NCBI RefSeq assembly: GCF_037072025.1
Contig: NZ_JAXHDD010000001.1
Span: 288,868-352,867 of the forward strand
DNA from: Pseudogracilibacillus sp037072025
GTDB lineage: Bacteria > Bacillota > Bacilli > Bacillales > Amphibacillaceae
Length of the DNA stretch: 64,000 nucleotides
Direction of reading: 5' to 3'
The position numbers and the translations under genes are program-made. Below are positions 53,661 to 63,024 of this stretch, piece by piece. The notes beneath the pieces are model-generated. The model saw only the letters and a list, made by a program, of their open reading frames with translations. It was not told where the DNA came from and did not search any database. Numbering within the stretch: the stretch's first letter is position 1; each line of letters starts with the position of its first letter.

Positions 53661-54827
53661 TCATTCCCATTCTCTCATCCCATTATACATGAAAGCCTTT
53701 AAAAGTTCATCGTCTCCTTTTAAAGCTTCTTCAATATGATGGTAAAAGAGTATCGATGAGGTTTTAACAAAATGATCTGTAGAAATTGGACGAACAATAT
53801 TTACATGAGATAACTGCGCTAAATATTCTTGAATTGGGCTTTTTTGTTTGAACTGAAAATGTCGATCAAACTGCTGAGCTTGTCGTAAGGAAAATGTGTT
53901 CCCAACTTTAAGCGGGTGCAAAAAATCAATTATAAAGCGACTTTGCCAATTCCATGTAGGAAAGGTCATTTGATGTTGGGAGCGAATCGGTAAATGAACA
54001 ATGGATGGAAGATGTTGAGGCGTGATGTTTTTTTCATAAAGCCACTTGCGCCAAGCTAATTCTTTCCCGTAAACCCGAGAAGTTGACAGTCGAAATTTTC
54101 TTTTTTCTTTTCGCCAAAGTTTACATAGTTGAGCTGAGGAAAAGTGGGACTTGGAAAAAAGCTCGGAAAAGGTAATTTGCCAAAGTGGCTTGAACCTAAA
54201 CTGAGCTAGTGCTCGATTTCCGCTTGTCATAATTAAATCATTCAAAATTGATAATATTTTTCTCTGTGGGCAAAAATAAAACAATGTCGTTGGAAGTGTA
54301 GGAGAAAATTGTCGAATGAACGTTGAGGTAAAAACATTTATTTTCAGATGGTTTTTGGAAGTTCGGTGGAATTGATTTCCGCCTAAAATCCAGATCGGTA
54401 CAATATTTGCTTTTTCATACCCTTTATTTCTTTTTTCTATGTGATTTATTGGGATCTCTGCACATTGATATTCGATGGCGATCCTTCGTTTTCTCGTGTA
54501 AATTAATAAATCTGGACGCTGATTTATTTCAGATATATACGTCTCTAGCTCTGCTCTAATTCCTTGATTTGTTAACCACTCATATAATAATAATTTTCCT
54601 TGCTGATGATATGCACCTTCCCCGCCGTTAACAGAACAGTTGGAAGCATTTTTATGGGCGAAATGCGGAATCACTTTTGATCCTGCTCTTACAATGACAG
54701 TCTCCTTACATTCTGGACAGTAAAACTGCTCTTTTTTTCGTAAAAATTCAATCTGTTCGTTTGTGTGAATTGCCAATGTTACAAATTTTCCTTTTTTCGT
54801 TACCGCTCGAAGCACGAGTATGATCAC
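53661..54827 (-). CDS. coiA: Competence protein CoiA
   Basis: 388 aa. N-terminal zinc-finger-like FYCPECKE...HFAHK segment, then a nuclease-like domain (LLLYEWLTNQG, RPDLLIYTRKRRIAIEYQCA) with the D...ExQ layout of the endonuclease-like fold. Required for recombination of incoming DNA in competent Gram-positive bacteria. The start is uncertain: GTG at 54827 lies close to AAAGGGA; a later GTG at 54815 is possible. No other com gene is in the window. Confidence 0.85.
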   Translation of the reverse strand: MIILVLRAVTKKGKFVTLAIHTNEQIEFLRKKEQFYCPECKETVIVRAGSKVIPHFAHKNASNCSVNGGEGAYHQQGKLLLYEWLTNQGIRAELETYISEINQRPDLLIYTRKRRIAIEYQCAEIPINHIEKRNKGYEKANIVPIWILGGNQFHRTSKNHLKINVFTSTFIRQFSPTLPTTLFYFCPQRKILSILNDLIMTSGNRALAQFRFKPLWQITFSELFSKSHFSSAQLCKLWRKEKRKFRLSTSRVYGKELAWRKWLYEKNITPQHLPSIVHLPIRSQHQMTFPTWNWQSRFIIDFLHPLKVGNTFSLRQAQQFDRHFQFKQKSPIQEYLAQLSHVNIVRPISTDHFVKTSSILFYHHIEEALKGDDELLKAFMYNGMREWE

Positions 54828-54911
54828 ATCCCTTTGTATAATATTTTCATGAATTACCCATATAATATATATTTCGACAGATTTGCCTAAAATCCTGCAA
54901 AAAAATCAAAA

Positions 54912-54944
54912 TAAAAAGACATTCTTTTTATCGAATGTCTTAAT
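54912..54944 (-). terminator. Terminator after mecA
   Basis: AAGACATTC / GAATGTCTT stem followed on the minus strand by TTTTATTTT. Confidence 0.75.
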
Positions 54945-54952
54945 TTTTTTAT

Positions 54953-55639
54953 TTAACCGATGTCTGCTGAAAAATACTCTTTCATTTGTGAGAATACATT
55001 TTCACTCATAATCATTTTTCCATATTCATCTAAAACATGATACGTAATATCTGATTCAGTACTATATTCTAACACTTGGCTTAAAATATCCTCTTGGTAT
55101 TCGAAAAGATCAGGTGAAATTTCAATGTACAAATAGTAATTATCTTGATAATGGTAAAGTGCAGTGACTAAATCCTCTGTGAATTCACCTTGGAAATAGT
55201 GGCTTAACTGGATTACATCTTCTAATTCATTAAAGTGGGCTGTCATCCATAAGCTTGAATCATCATCAATTTCGTCTTCATCATCATCATCTTTTTTGCC
55301 TAATTTTTCTTCCAATAAACCTTTGGCCTTTTCATTAATTGTTATATCAAATGTATCATCAATTTCATCAATAGAATCAATCGGAGTTCCACCTTTAGAA
55401 ATTTGTGCTTTTGTTACGATAATTTCAAGTCCTTTTTCTAATGCTTGCACTTGTATCCATAGGGGACCTTCTACTGAAAAGTCTTCTTTGTAGTTAACCT
55501 CATCCATCATTTGCCAAAATAGTTGTTCACTACGTTCACGATTATACCATATTTCTTCTCGTTCGAATCCACGATCCTCAATATCTACATAAGAGATATA
55601 GAATTTAACCGTATTTTCATTAATTCTTTCTATTTCCAT
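54953..55639 (-). CDS. mecA: Adaptor protein MecA
   Basis: 228 aa. N-terminal substrate-binding domain (MEIERINENTVKFYISYVDI), a flexible acidic linker (KKDDDDEDEIDDDSS, about 116-130) and the C-terminal ClpC-binding domain. Targets ComK, and Spx-like clients by the related route, to ClpCP. ATG with GGGAGAGG. It lies between coiA and spx as in B. subtilis. Confidence 0.95.
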   Translation of the reverse strand: MEIERINENTVKFYISYVDIEDRGFEREEIWYNRERSEQLFWQMMDEVNYKEDFSVEGPLWIQVQALEKGLEIIVTKAQISKGGTPIDSIDEIDDTFDITINEKAKGLLEEKLGKKDDDDEDEIDDDSSLWMTAHFNELEDVIQLSHYFQGEFTEDLVTALYHYQDNYYLYIEISPDLFEYQEDILSQVLEYSTESDITYHVLDEYGKMIMSENVFSQMKEYFSADIG

Positions 55640-55942
55640 TCAATACCTCTCCCTTCTATTAGAATAACTAAAGACTTGTTAAGCACCTTAAAAGAATGAG
55701 GTGGAAGAGATTACTCCAATAGTACATAATATTCCCTTAAAACCATTGTATGTTATTTTAATTATTTTGAAAATATTATTGCCTAATTTATTCATGAATC
55801 TTAATATACTATTTTATCTTATTTTAATCAATATTTCACTACTTTATTTCCGACAAATGTTTAAAAATACTAGCTATAAGATTAGTTTGAGTAAATTTTT
55901 CAAAAATGTTAGAGAGGTGTTATAGCTTTTGGTTCTAAATGC

Positions 55943-55987
55943 AAAAATCGCAAACCAATAATAATTTTTCTGGTTTGCGATTTTTAA
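55943..55987 (-). terminator. Terminator of spx
   Basis: Fifteen-bp perfect stem AAAAATCGCAAACCA / TGGTTTGCGATTTTT with A/T tails on both sides. The stretch 55640-55942 shows no convincing gene. Confidence 0.9.
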
Positions 55988-56001
55988 AAATAATTCAGGG
56001 G

Positions 56002-56397
56002 TTAGTTGACCATTTTTTGTGCTTCTTTTAGTTGAAATGTACGTACTGTTCTTGGTAAGAAGCGACGTATCTCATCTTCATTATATCCAACTTGTAGTCT
56101 TTTTTCGTCAAGTATAATTGGTCTGCGTAATAGACCCGGATTGTTTTGAATCAAATCAAACAGATCTTTTAAAGGCAGTTGGTCAATATTGACATCCAAT
56201 TTTTGAAACACTTTTGATCTAGTTGAAATAATTTCATCTGTTCCATCCTCTGTCATTCGCAAAATCTCTTTGATCTCGTCCAATGATAGCGGTTCGGAAA
56301 AGATGTTTCGTTCCTTATAACCGATATTGTGTTCTTCTAACCATGCCTTTGCTTTACGGCAAGATGTACAACTTGGCGAGGTATAGAGTGTTACCAT
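56002..56397 (-). CDS. spxA: Transcriptional regulator Spx
   Basis: 131 aa ArsC-like regulator that binds the RNA polymerase alpha C-terminal domain and turns on thiol-stress genes. Redox switch C10/C13 in SPSCTSCRKAK, Gly in TEDGTDEI, and RRPIILDEKRLQVGYNEDEI are all conserved. ATG with GGAGTGAAG. Its leader holds an IS605-type end (56436-56500). Confidence 0.97.
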   Translation of the reverse strand: MVTLYTSPSCTSCRKAKAWLEEHNIGYKERNIFSEPLSLDEIKEILRMTEDGTDEIISTRSKVFQKLDVNIDQLPLKDLFDLIQNNPGLLRRPIILDEKRLQVGYNEDEIRRFLPRTVRTFQLKEAQKMVN

Positions 56398-56435
56398 GTA
56401 ACTTCACTCCTCATTTCTACTAAATATATCTTTAT

Positions 56436-56500
56436 TGAACTTCTCATAAGATTTCTCTTCTGAGATTCCCAGGGGGCTCACTCCGTAGTCCTTACGGTGA
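56436..56500 (-). mobile_element. Solo IS605-type right-end-like sequence in the spx leader
   Basis: On the minus strand ACCGTAAGGACTACGGAGTG is followed by a CTCAGAAGAG/CTTATGAG stem and a GAGAAGTTCA terminus. This parallels the right end of the tnpB relic (GTAGGGACTACGGG ... GAGAGGTTCA) with an internal deletion. No tnpB is nearby. The rest of the 658-bp gap 56398-57055 shows only short inverted repeats (TAATCC / GGATTA near 56622-56645); no T-box motif was found before trpS. Confidence 0.5.
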
Positions 56501-57055
56501 TAAAAGTACCGGCTAATTCACTTATTTATTAGCCAATCGTATGTGACAAACATCACAATACATCGTACTTTTAAGATGTTATTATGCAACAGACGCCTTA
56601 TCCGAACGCCAGTTACATACGTAATCCCTAAAATGTTAAGGATTATTTTATTAAATAAGAATCAATTTAATTAAACTTTCATTATAAATTATACTATATT
56701 TGTCAAGCAAAAGGTAGAGCTTTTTGGAAAAAAATTGTCATCTATTTTGAAATGTCATAATTCTGTTACAAACTGTAGCTACATACATATAGACTAACCA
56801 TTTGGTAATTTAACTAAACATTGATTTTCCAAAAAATATTCAAACAATTTTCTGACAAATATGGTAGTAATAGTCTTTCCAATCTCATGAAAAATAAACC
56901 TAATTTTGTCAAAAGTTGCAGGACAACTTATACTTTCACTTGCTTTCACCAATACCTTAGTATATCATTAAATAAGGATTATAGGAAGTATGTAAGGTGA
57001 TTTTTTTTGATAAATCTATAAATTTAAAGCAGATGAACAATGGAGTGAATGGATT

Positions 57056-58036
57056 TTGAAAACGATATTTTCCGGCATACAGCCGAGTGGAACGTTGACG
57101 CTTGGAAATTACTTAGGTGCGATTCGGCAGTTCGTTCAATTGCAAAACGACAACAACTGCTTTTTTTGTATCGTTGATCAACATGCGATTACCGTTCCTC
57201 AAGACCCTAAACAATTAAAGCAAAATATTAAATCATTAGCTGCCTTATACATAGCGTCTGGCATTGATCCAGATAAAGCAACCTTATTTATCCAATCTGA
57301 AGTCCCTGCTCATTCTGAATTAGGATGGATGTTGCAGTCTCTTACTTACATGGGTGAATTGGAAAGAATGACTCAATTTAAAGATAAATCAGAAGGAAGA
57401 AGCGCAGTATCATCTGCGTTATTTACATATCCAACACTAATGGCAGCAGATATCTTACTTTATCAATCCCATCTTGTCCCTGTCGGTGATGACCAAACAC
57501 AGCATCTGGAATTAACAAGAAATGTTGCGGAACGATTTAATAACCGTTTTGGAAACACATTCGTTATTCCGGAAATTAGCATCCCAAATGTAGGTGCCCG
57601 GATTATGTCTTTACAAGAACCGACTAAGAAAATGAGTAAATCTGATGAAAATACAAAAGGATTTATTTCGATGCTCGATACACCAAAACAAATGGAAAAG
57701 AAAATTAAAAGTGCCGTTACAGATTCGGACGGGATTGTAAAATTTGATACTGAAAACAAGCCTGGGGTTTCCAATCTACTTTCCATTTATGCTAGCTGCA
57801 CCGGCGAATCAATTGGTGCGGTTGAAGCTCACTTTCGAAATAAACGTTATGGTGATTTAAAATCAGAAGTCGCTGAAGCTGTCATTAATACACTAGCACC
57901 AATTCAAGAAAAATATGAAGCTTTAATTAGCTCAACTGAACTTGATGAAATTTTAACAAAAGGTGCTGAAAAAGCAAAACAAGCTGCGAACAGAACGCTT
58001 CAAAAAGCAAAAAAGAAAATGGGATTACTTAGATAA
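57056..58036 (+). CDS. trpS: Tryptophanyl-tRNA synthetase
   Basis: 326 aa class I synthetase. HIGH-type motif TLTLGNYLGA (about 13-22) and KMSKS in PTKKMSKSDEN (about 192-202) are intact; SGIQPSG and GDDQTQHLELTR are typical of TrpRS. TTG start with GGAGTGAATGG. Single gene with its own terminator. A T-box leader, common for this gene, was not recognised. Confidence 0.96.
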   Translation: MKTIFSGIQPSGTLTLGNYLGAIRQFVQLQNDNNCFFCIVDQHAITVPQDPKQLKQNIKSLAALYIASGIDPDKATLFIQSEVPAHSELGWMLQSLTYMGELERMTQFKDKSEGRSAVSSALFTYPTLMAADILLYQSHLVPVGDDQTQHLELTRNVAERFNNRFGNTFVIPEISIPNVGARIMSLQEPTKKMSKSDENTKGFISMLDTPKQMEKKIKSAVTDSDGIVKFDTENKPGVSNLLSIYASCTGESIGAVEAHFRNKRYGDLKSEVAEAVINTLAPIQEKYEALISSTELDEILTKGAEKAKQAANRTLQKAKKKMGLLR

Positions 58037-58070
58037 ATCTTCAAAGAATTTTTGAGAATATTTACAAATG

Positions 58071-58107
58071 AAAGAGAATCAGAAGGAAAAACTTCTGATT
58101 CTCTTTT
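58071..58107. terminator. Terminator between trpS and yjbA
   Basis: AGAGAATCAGAAG / CTTCTGATTCTCT stem with T-run on the plus strand and A-rich flank on the other; serves both convergent genes. Confidence 0.85.
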
Positions 58108-58866
58108 TTAATGTAATTTATTTTTGTTTTCGACTTGTTCTAAATCCCAAAACTTTTCTAAAAATGGGTTTCCTTTTACAAGTTGCGAACAGAACTCTTC
58201 ATGTGCTTCACTCCATCCTATCTTTACGTCATCATAAAGAGTCTGCCAAATTTCTTTAATACTAGCTTGGTGTGTCGTATATGTAAGTTGATTATTATCC
58301 CATTCTGATAACCAGTAAAGTATTTCATTCAGATTATCTGTTGTTTTTAACTGTTCCATAGCAATCATTAATAACTTTTTTAACTGTCTTTCTCTTCTTG
58401 TTAATCCTTGAACATATTTTTCATCCATTGCTGTTAATGACTCATTACGATCATTTTCTATTGGTGTAAAGGAAATATTTATTTGCTTAGCTTTTTTACA
58501 TAACTCAAAAACTTGTTGTTCTTGTCTCGGAATTAGTCTACTTTTACGAACTGGAATCTGATATCCTATCGTATCAAAGGCCAAAATTCCTCTACCATCC
58601 GTTACAATACAAGCATAATCTAATATTTGCCTCGTATGTCCTTTTCGAATATAAGCACGTTTATGAATCATCTCTAATAACTCTTCAGGTAAATCATACA
58701 AACTATTTTCTATATAATCATAAAGACTTTCAGTTATATGTAATACGGGTACCTGTTCTAAAATTTCAATTTGGTCTGTCTTGCGCCACTCGTGATAGTG
58801 ACATATATTATAACCCTCTTCTTCTCCTTCAAACCAATTCACCCAAACATCATATAAATACAACAT
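58108..58866 (-). CDS. yjbA: YjbA family protein (DUF3603)
   Basis: 252 aa soluble protein, starting MLYLYDVWVNWFEGEEEGYN, with RKGHTRQILDYACIVTDGRG and GLTRRERQLKKLLMIAM, matching YjbA. Function unknown. Convergent with trpS, which is its neighbour in B. subtilis too. Confidence 0.88.
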   Translation of the reverse strand: MLYLYDVWVNWFEGEEEGYNICHYHEWRKTDQIEILEQVPVLHITESLYDYIENSLYDLPEELLEMIHKRAYIRKGHTRQILDYACIVTDGRGILAFDTIGYQIPVRKSRLIPRQEQQVFELCKKAKQINISFTPIENDRNESLTAMDEKYVQGLTRRERQLKKLLMIAMEQLKTTDNLNEILYWLSEWDNNQLTYTTHQASIKEIWQTLYDDVKIGWSEAHEEFCSQLVKGNPFLEKFWDLEQVENKNKLH

Positions 58867-58948
58867 GGTTATTCCCTCACTTTAAAATACTATTTATGTA
58901 ACATTATGACCAGCATTACGTAAAAATATTCGAGTAAATGCCGAACTA

Positions 58949-59155
58949 TTACATTTTTTCAGGGAATCGATGGATGGCAATAAGCATCATAATGAAACCA
59001 ATCGGAAGGAAATAACATTCCACTCTTCCTTTGATAAACATGAAATAGTCAAACCAAGAAATTCCAGCGGGTAAGAAATTCATATAAGCGATGATGGTGA
59101 CTCCACCAGAAACAGCTAGTCCAAAACCGATCAAAAATAACAGGAGATATCCCAT
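58949..59155 (-). CDS. Small membrane protein of unknown function
   Basis: 68 aa with two hydrophobic segments (YLLLFLIGFGLAVSGGVTII and CYFLPIGFIMMLIAI). ATG at 59155 has GAGGTGGGG well spaced; the GTG at 59164 is part of that site. Not recognised. Between yjbA and fabF. Confidence 0.7.
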   Translation of the reverse strand: MGYLLLFLIGFGLAVSGGVTIIAYMNFLPAGISWFDYFMFIKGRVECYFLPIGFIMMLIAIHRFPEKM

Positions 59156-59328
59156 ATTCCCCACCTCATAACTCGTCCAATAACCTTATTTATTGAATAT
59201 ATATTCGATGGTTCGGTGAAATATGTGTATGGGAATAATAGAGGTGATGTGGTAATGTGTGCTTTAATAAGGACAGGAGAAAAACCAAATGTATGAGCGA
59301 ACGTGAAAAAGACTTGCGGAACCGCTAA

Positions 59329-59573
59329 TAGTGCGTGTTCAATAAGGAGGATAAAAAGGACCAAGAAGTTCGAGGCGGCGCAGCTCCCGGCAGCGGAATG
59401 TATGCATTTAAATACATGAGCAAAGATCTGGCACGCAGGAAAAGTGATCTTCTTTTCCAAGGAAACGCTTCTAGCACGCAGAAAAAGTGCTTTCCTTTTC
59501 AAGGAGCGGAAAAGCAAGCCAACGAAGAAATTCGCAGTGTCATTTTTACCGACTTTTTGAACATCCTCTAATA
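59329..59573 (+). repeat. MITE-like element, copy F, with an 83-bp insertion
   Basis: Plus orientation, from GTGCGTGTTCAATAAGGAGG to CTTTTTGAACATCCTC, flanked by TAATA on both sides (likely target duplication). An 83-bp insert (59421-59503) absent from other copies has two related ~40-bp units (GGCACGCAGGAAAAGTG..., AGCACGCAGAAAAAGTG...). The flanking 59165-59328 and 59574-59731 show nothing else. Confidence 0.8.
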
Positions 59574-59731
59574 GATGAAAATGCTACCCAAGGGGGGTGC
59601 GAAAGCGTCTTACGTTAGCATAATTGATAAAAGTACGTGCACAAAGAAATGATTAAGGGGTAATAATCATTACCGTAATCGATGAATATACGTCAAATGA
59701 GGGATGATTAGAAAGATAAAAGCTTTATAAT

Positions 59732-59763
59732 AAAAAACTGACCCTAATGAGGATCAGTTTTCA
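59732..59763 (-). terminator. Terminator of fabF
   Basis: AAAACTGATCC / GGTCAGTTTT stem overlapping the fabF stop, with TTTTTTATTA on the minus strand. Confidence 0.75.
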
Positions 59764-60995
59764 TATTTTTTAAATACGAGACAAGCATTATGCCCGCCAA
59801 ACCCGAAAGAATTACTCAATACTACATTGACAACTTGTTTTCTAGACTCGTTAGGAACATAGTCCAAATCACAATCTGGGTCAGGAGTTTCATAATTAAT
59901 TGTGGCCGGTATAATGCCATCATCGATAGCTTTCACAGAAATTACTCCTTCTACTCCACCTGCTGCTCCCAGTAGATGACCAGTCATGGATTTTGTAGAA
60001 GATACTGCCAATTGTTTAGCATGCGCACCAAAAATATTTTTAATTGCTTGCGTTTCATACTTATCATTCATATCCGTGCTTGTTCCATGAGCGTTTATAT
60101 AGTCAACTTCTTCCGGCTCTACATTAGCATCATTTATTGCCATTAGCATTGCACGAGCCGCTCCTTCGCCACCTTCAGCTGGTGCGGTAATATGGAATGC
60201 ATCACCTGTTGAACCATACCCAACAATTTCTGCATAAATTTTAGCTCCTCGCTCTAACGCAGAATCTAAAGTTTCTAAAACTAAAATTCCAGCACCTTCG
60301 CCCATAACAAATCCATCACGATTTTTATCGAATGGGCGGCTCGCTGTTTTTGGATCTTCGTTAAACGTTAAAGCCTTCATTGCGGAGAACCCAGCAAAAG
60401 CCATATTTGTTATCGGTGATTCAGTTCCACCAGTTATTATATAGTCCACATCTCCTCGCTGTACCGCTTTAAATGCATCTCCAATTGAGTTTGCACCAGA
60501 GGCACAAGCCGTTACAGAACATGAGTTAATCCCTTTGGCACCAAGTTGAATAGAAACTTGTCCTGCTGCCATATCAGGGATTAGCATCGGAACAAAAAAC
60601 GGACTTACTCGACGGTATCCTTTATCGATAAAACGTCTAAGTTGTTCCTCGTATGTGTCCATTCCACCAATTCCGCAACCGATCCAAACTCCAACACGTT
60701 CTGCATTGGATTCATCAATTGTTAAATCGGCATCTTCTACCGCCATTTTAGAAGCAGCAACTGCATATTGTGTAAATAAATCCATCTTTCTTGCATCTTT
60801 ACGATCCATGAACTCTTTAGCATCAAAGTCCTTAATTTCACCTGCAACAGAAACAGGAAAATCTTCCTTATTTACACGAGTAATATAGTCTATTCCTGAT
60901 TTATTTGCAACGATGTTTTCCCATAAAGATCTGGCATCATTTCCTAATGGAGTAACAGCTCCAATACCTGTTACTACTACTCTTCTCTTTTCCAT
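59754..60995 (-). CDS. fabF: 3-oxoacyl-ACP synthase II
   Basis: 413 aa condensing enzyme for chain elongation in type II fatty acid synthesis. Catalytic triad: Cys in VTACASGANS (about 165), His in HGTSTDMND and His in the GGHN motif NSFGFGGHN near the C-terminus; the KSMTGHLLGAAGG block is intact. ATG with GGAGGC. 90 bp downstream of fabH, the usual fabHA-fabF pair. Confidence 0.97.
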   Translation of the reverse strand: MEKRRVVVTGIGAVTPLGNDARSLWENIVANKSGIDYITRVNKEDFPVSVAGEIKDFDAKEFMDRKDARKMDLFTQYAVAASKMAVEDADLTIDESNAERVGVWIGCGIGGMDTYEEQLRRFIDKGYRRVSPFFVPMLIPDMAAGQVSIQLGAKGINSCSVTACASGANSIGDAFKAVQRGDVDYIITGGTESPITNMAFAGFSAMKALTFNEDPKTASRPFDKNRDGFVMGEGAGILVLETLDSALERGAKIYAEIVGYGSTGDAFHITAPAEGGEGAARAMLMAINDANVEPEEVDYINAHGTSTDMNDKYETQAIKNIFGAHAKQLAVSSTKSMTGHLLGAAGGVEGVISVKAIDDGIIPATINYETPDPDCDLDYVPNESRKQVVNVVLSNSFGFGGHNACLVFKKYEN

Positions 60996-61085
60996 GAAAA
61001 GCCTCCTTGCCTATTCCTTTCCATTCTCTTCTATTCTCATCTACTAAATAACTTACCATAGTTTACAATAATATGCTCTTTGAAT

Positions 61086-62024
61086 TTACTTACCCCATTT
61101 TAGTGCAACAGCACCCCAAGTGAGACCGCCACCAAAGCCTACAAGTACAATAATATCATTGTCCTTAATTATTCCTTTGTTAACAGATTCTGATAATGCG
61201 ATCGGGATAGAAGCAGATGAATTATTACCATAATTTTGCACTGTTTTTGCCATTCTATCTTCTGCAATGCCTAGTCGTTGTCTTGCCGCCTCCATAATAC
61301 GAATATTTGCCTGGTGTGGTACTAAATAGTCAACATCCTCTTTATTTAATCCAGCCTTTTCAATAACGTTAACACAAGACTGTGGCATTTGCCGAACAGC
61401 GAACTTAAAAACTTCACGACCGTTCATTACTAAATGATTCGCTTCATTTTGATACAGTTCTTTCCCACCTGATCCGTCTGCACCAAGCTCAAAGGACAAA
61501 ATTCCTTTACCTTCTGAAACTTTTCCTAAGACGACCGCTCCGGCACCGTCTCCAAGTAAAACACATGTATTACGGTCAGTCCAATCAATAATTTTAGATA
61601 ATTTATCCACACCTACGATAAGAATTTTTTGATAGGCATTTGTTTTGATAAATTGCTGAGCAGTAATCATGCCATACATGAATCCTGCACAAGCTGCTCC
61701 AACATCCATCGCTGCAGCTTTAGTTGCACCAAGACGTTCTTGGATCATACATGATACAGAAGGAAACGGTGTATCTGGCGTTACTGTCGCAACAAGAATT
61801 AAGTCTAATTCTTCAGCTTTTACATTAGCATTTTCAAGTGCCCGCTCAGCAGCCATAAAAGCCATGTCCGATGAATCTTCATCATCTTTAGCAATTCTTC
61901 TTTCTTCTATACCTGTTCTAGAACGAATCCATTCATCTGTAGTATCAACAATTTTTTCAAGATCTTTATTTGTAACAATATTATCAGGTGCGTAATGTCC
62001 TGTTCCTAAAACTCCAACACCCAT
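61086..62024 (-). CDS. fabH: 3-oxoacyl-ACP synthase III
   Basis: 312 aa; starts fatty acid synthesis by condensing acyl-CoA with malonyl-ACP. Cys in DVGAACAGFMYG (about 112), His in VPHQANIRI and Asn in NYGNNSSASIP form the triad. ATG with AAAGGGGATGG. First gene of fabH-fabF. I looked for a FapR operator in the upstream 150 bp and did not find a convincing one. Confidence 0.97.
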   Translation of the reverse strand: MGVGVLGTGHYAPDNIVTNKDLEKIVDTTDEWIRSRTGIEERRIAKDDEDSSDMAFMAAERALENANVKAEELDLILVATVTPDTPFPSVSCMIQERLGATKAAAMDVGAACAGFMYGMITAQQFIKTNAYQKILIVGVDKLSKIIDWTDRNTCVLLGDGAGAVVLGKVSEGKGILSFELGADGSGGKELYQNEANHLVMNGREVFKFAVRQMPQSCVNVIEKAGLNKEDVDYLVPHQANIRIMEAARQRLGIAEDRMAKTVQNYGNNSSASIPIALSESVNKGIIKDNDIIVLVGFGGGLTWGAVALKWGK

Positions 62025-62309
62025 CTTGCCATCCCCTTTAATTTTATTAATAGCAAATGTTATGACTTGGTATAAACTTTAAGCTATTTTCCGTTCAGTT
62101 GCAAGAATAAAATACAATTTTTGATTAAAATTCACTCATAGGCTTATACATTCAGAGCCTGCGTCACCTCTAATTATGAATTATGTTTATGTACAAATTC
62201 CGAAAATTTCAGCACTAACCTAAAATCACTTTTAATTAAGGGATAGATTTGATAAAATATATGAGGATAATTAAAAAGAAATAATAGCGGCAAAATGAGG
62301 TGGAAACGA

Positions 62310-62486
62310 ATGAGATTTATTATGACAATTATTTGGGCGCTACTCATTGGCGGTGCATTGGCTTATGTGCTTTCAAGCATGGGCGGAGAAACGTTTAATA
62401 TAACTCAATCTATTATGTATTCTGCAGGTGTTTTTATTGCAATTTTACTAATAGATGGTGTGTTAACTACACAGGAACAAGAATAG
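62310..62486 (+). CDS. DUF2929-like small membrane protein
   Basis: 58 aa from ATG 62310 (GAGGTGG six bases upstream; the in-frame ATG at 62295 overlaps that site). Two hydrophobic segments: FIMTIIWALLIGGALAYVLS and IMYSAGVFIAILLIDGVL. Length, position next to fabH and layout suggest DUF2929; no function known. Confidence 0.65.
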   Translation: MRFIMTIIWALLIGGALAYVLSSMGGETFNITQSIMYSAGVFIAILLIDGVLTTQEQE

Positions 62487-62498
62487 TGTAATAAAAAA

Positions 62499-62538
62499 CT
62501 AAAATACCCTTGCTATAAATGAGCAGGGGTATTTTTAA
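62499..62538. terminator. Bidirectional terminator after the DUF2929-like gene
   Basis: AAAATACCCTTGCT / AGCAGGGGTATTTT with one mismatch; T-runs on both sides. Confidence 0.8.
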
Positions 62539-62551
62539 TTTGTTTATGAAG

Positions 62552-62878
62552 TTAATACCAAGGTAAAAGACTTAATGCCGCAACAAATGCTAAGGGTATG
62601 ATTAATCTTCTAAATCTCCTTGGGCGTCCGTATCCAAATCCATAACCCGGTCCACCGTAATATGGATACCTTCCAAATTGATTCGGTGCAGGATTGGGGT
62701 TCCCTTGATTCTGCATTTCATTTTGTTCAAGTGGCACTGCTACATATAAATTTTCCTCATCAACACCAGTAATAATTCCATCCGTTTTTAATCCATCAGT
62801 CGTTTCAATAAGTACATATGAATGCATATGCTCTTTACACATTTCATATATATCTTTATACGTTTGATTTTGATTCAT
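62552..62878 (-). CDS. Small Sm-like domain protein with hydrophobic C-terminus
   Basis: 108 aa from ATG 62878 (GAGGGAGGA upstream; ATG 62899 lacks a site). N-terminal part (SYVLIETTDGLKTDGIITGV, DEENLYVAVP) resembles an Sm/LSm-like beta fold; the middle is rich in N, P, G and Y (RYPYYGGPGYGFGYGRPRRF) and the end RRLIIPLAFVAALSLLPWY is hydrophobic. Similar Bacillus proteins are called hypothetical. Divergent from uppP. Role unknown. Confidence 0.7.
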   Translation of the reverse strand: MNQNQTYKDIYEMCKEHMHSYVLIETTDGLKTDGIITGVDEENLYVAVPLEQNEMQNQGNPNPAPNQFGRYPYYGGPGYGFGYGRPRRFRRLIIPLAFVAALSLLPWY

Positions 62879-63024
62879 GGCATATTCCTCCCTCACCATC
62901 TAGACTATTCAACTAGATGTGTGAAGGTTCCCTGCTTATACTGTTTTTTTCGCTAAACTTAGACGAGCTTAATTTTTGTCCGTACATATGTTATTTTTCC
63001 TTAAATAAGAAAGGTGGGCTTTTC

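Noticed and set aside
57463..57786. Minus-strand frame opposite trpS and similar long shadows opposite pyc, pdh, ger and fab genes
   Set aside because: They mirror the real genes' codon structure, have no start signals and no recognisable domains.
61996..62310. FapR operator before fabH
   Set aside because: No match to the TTAGTACCNNNNACTAA-like palindrome was found; only a weak TTATACC-type stretch.
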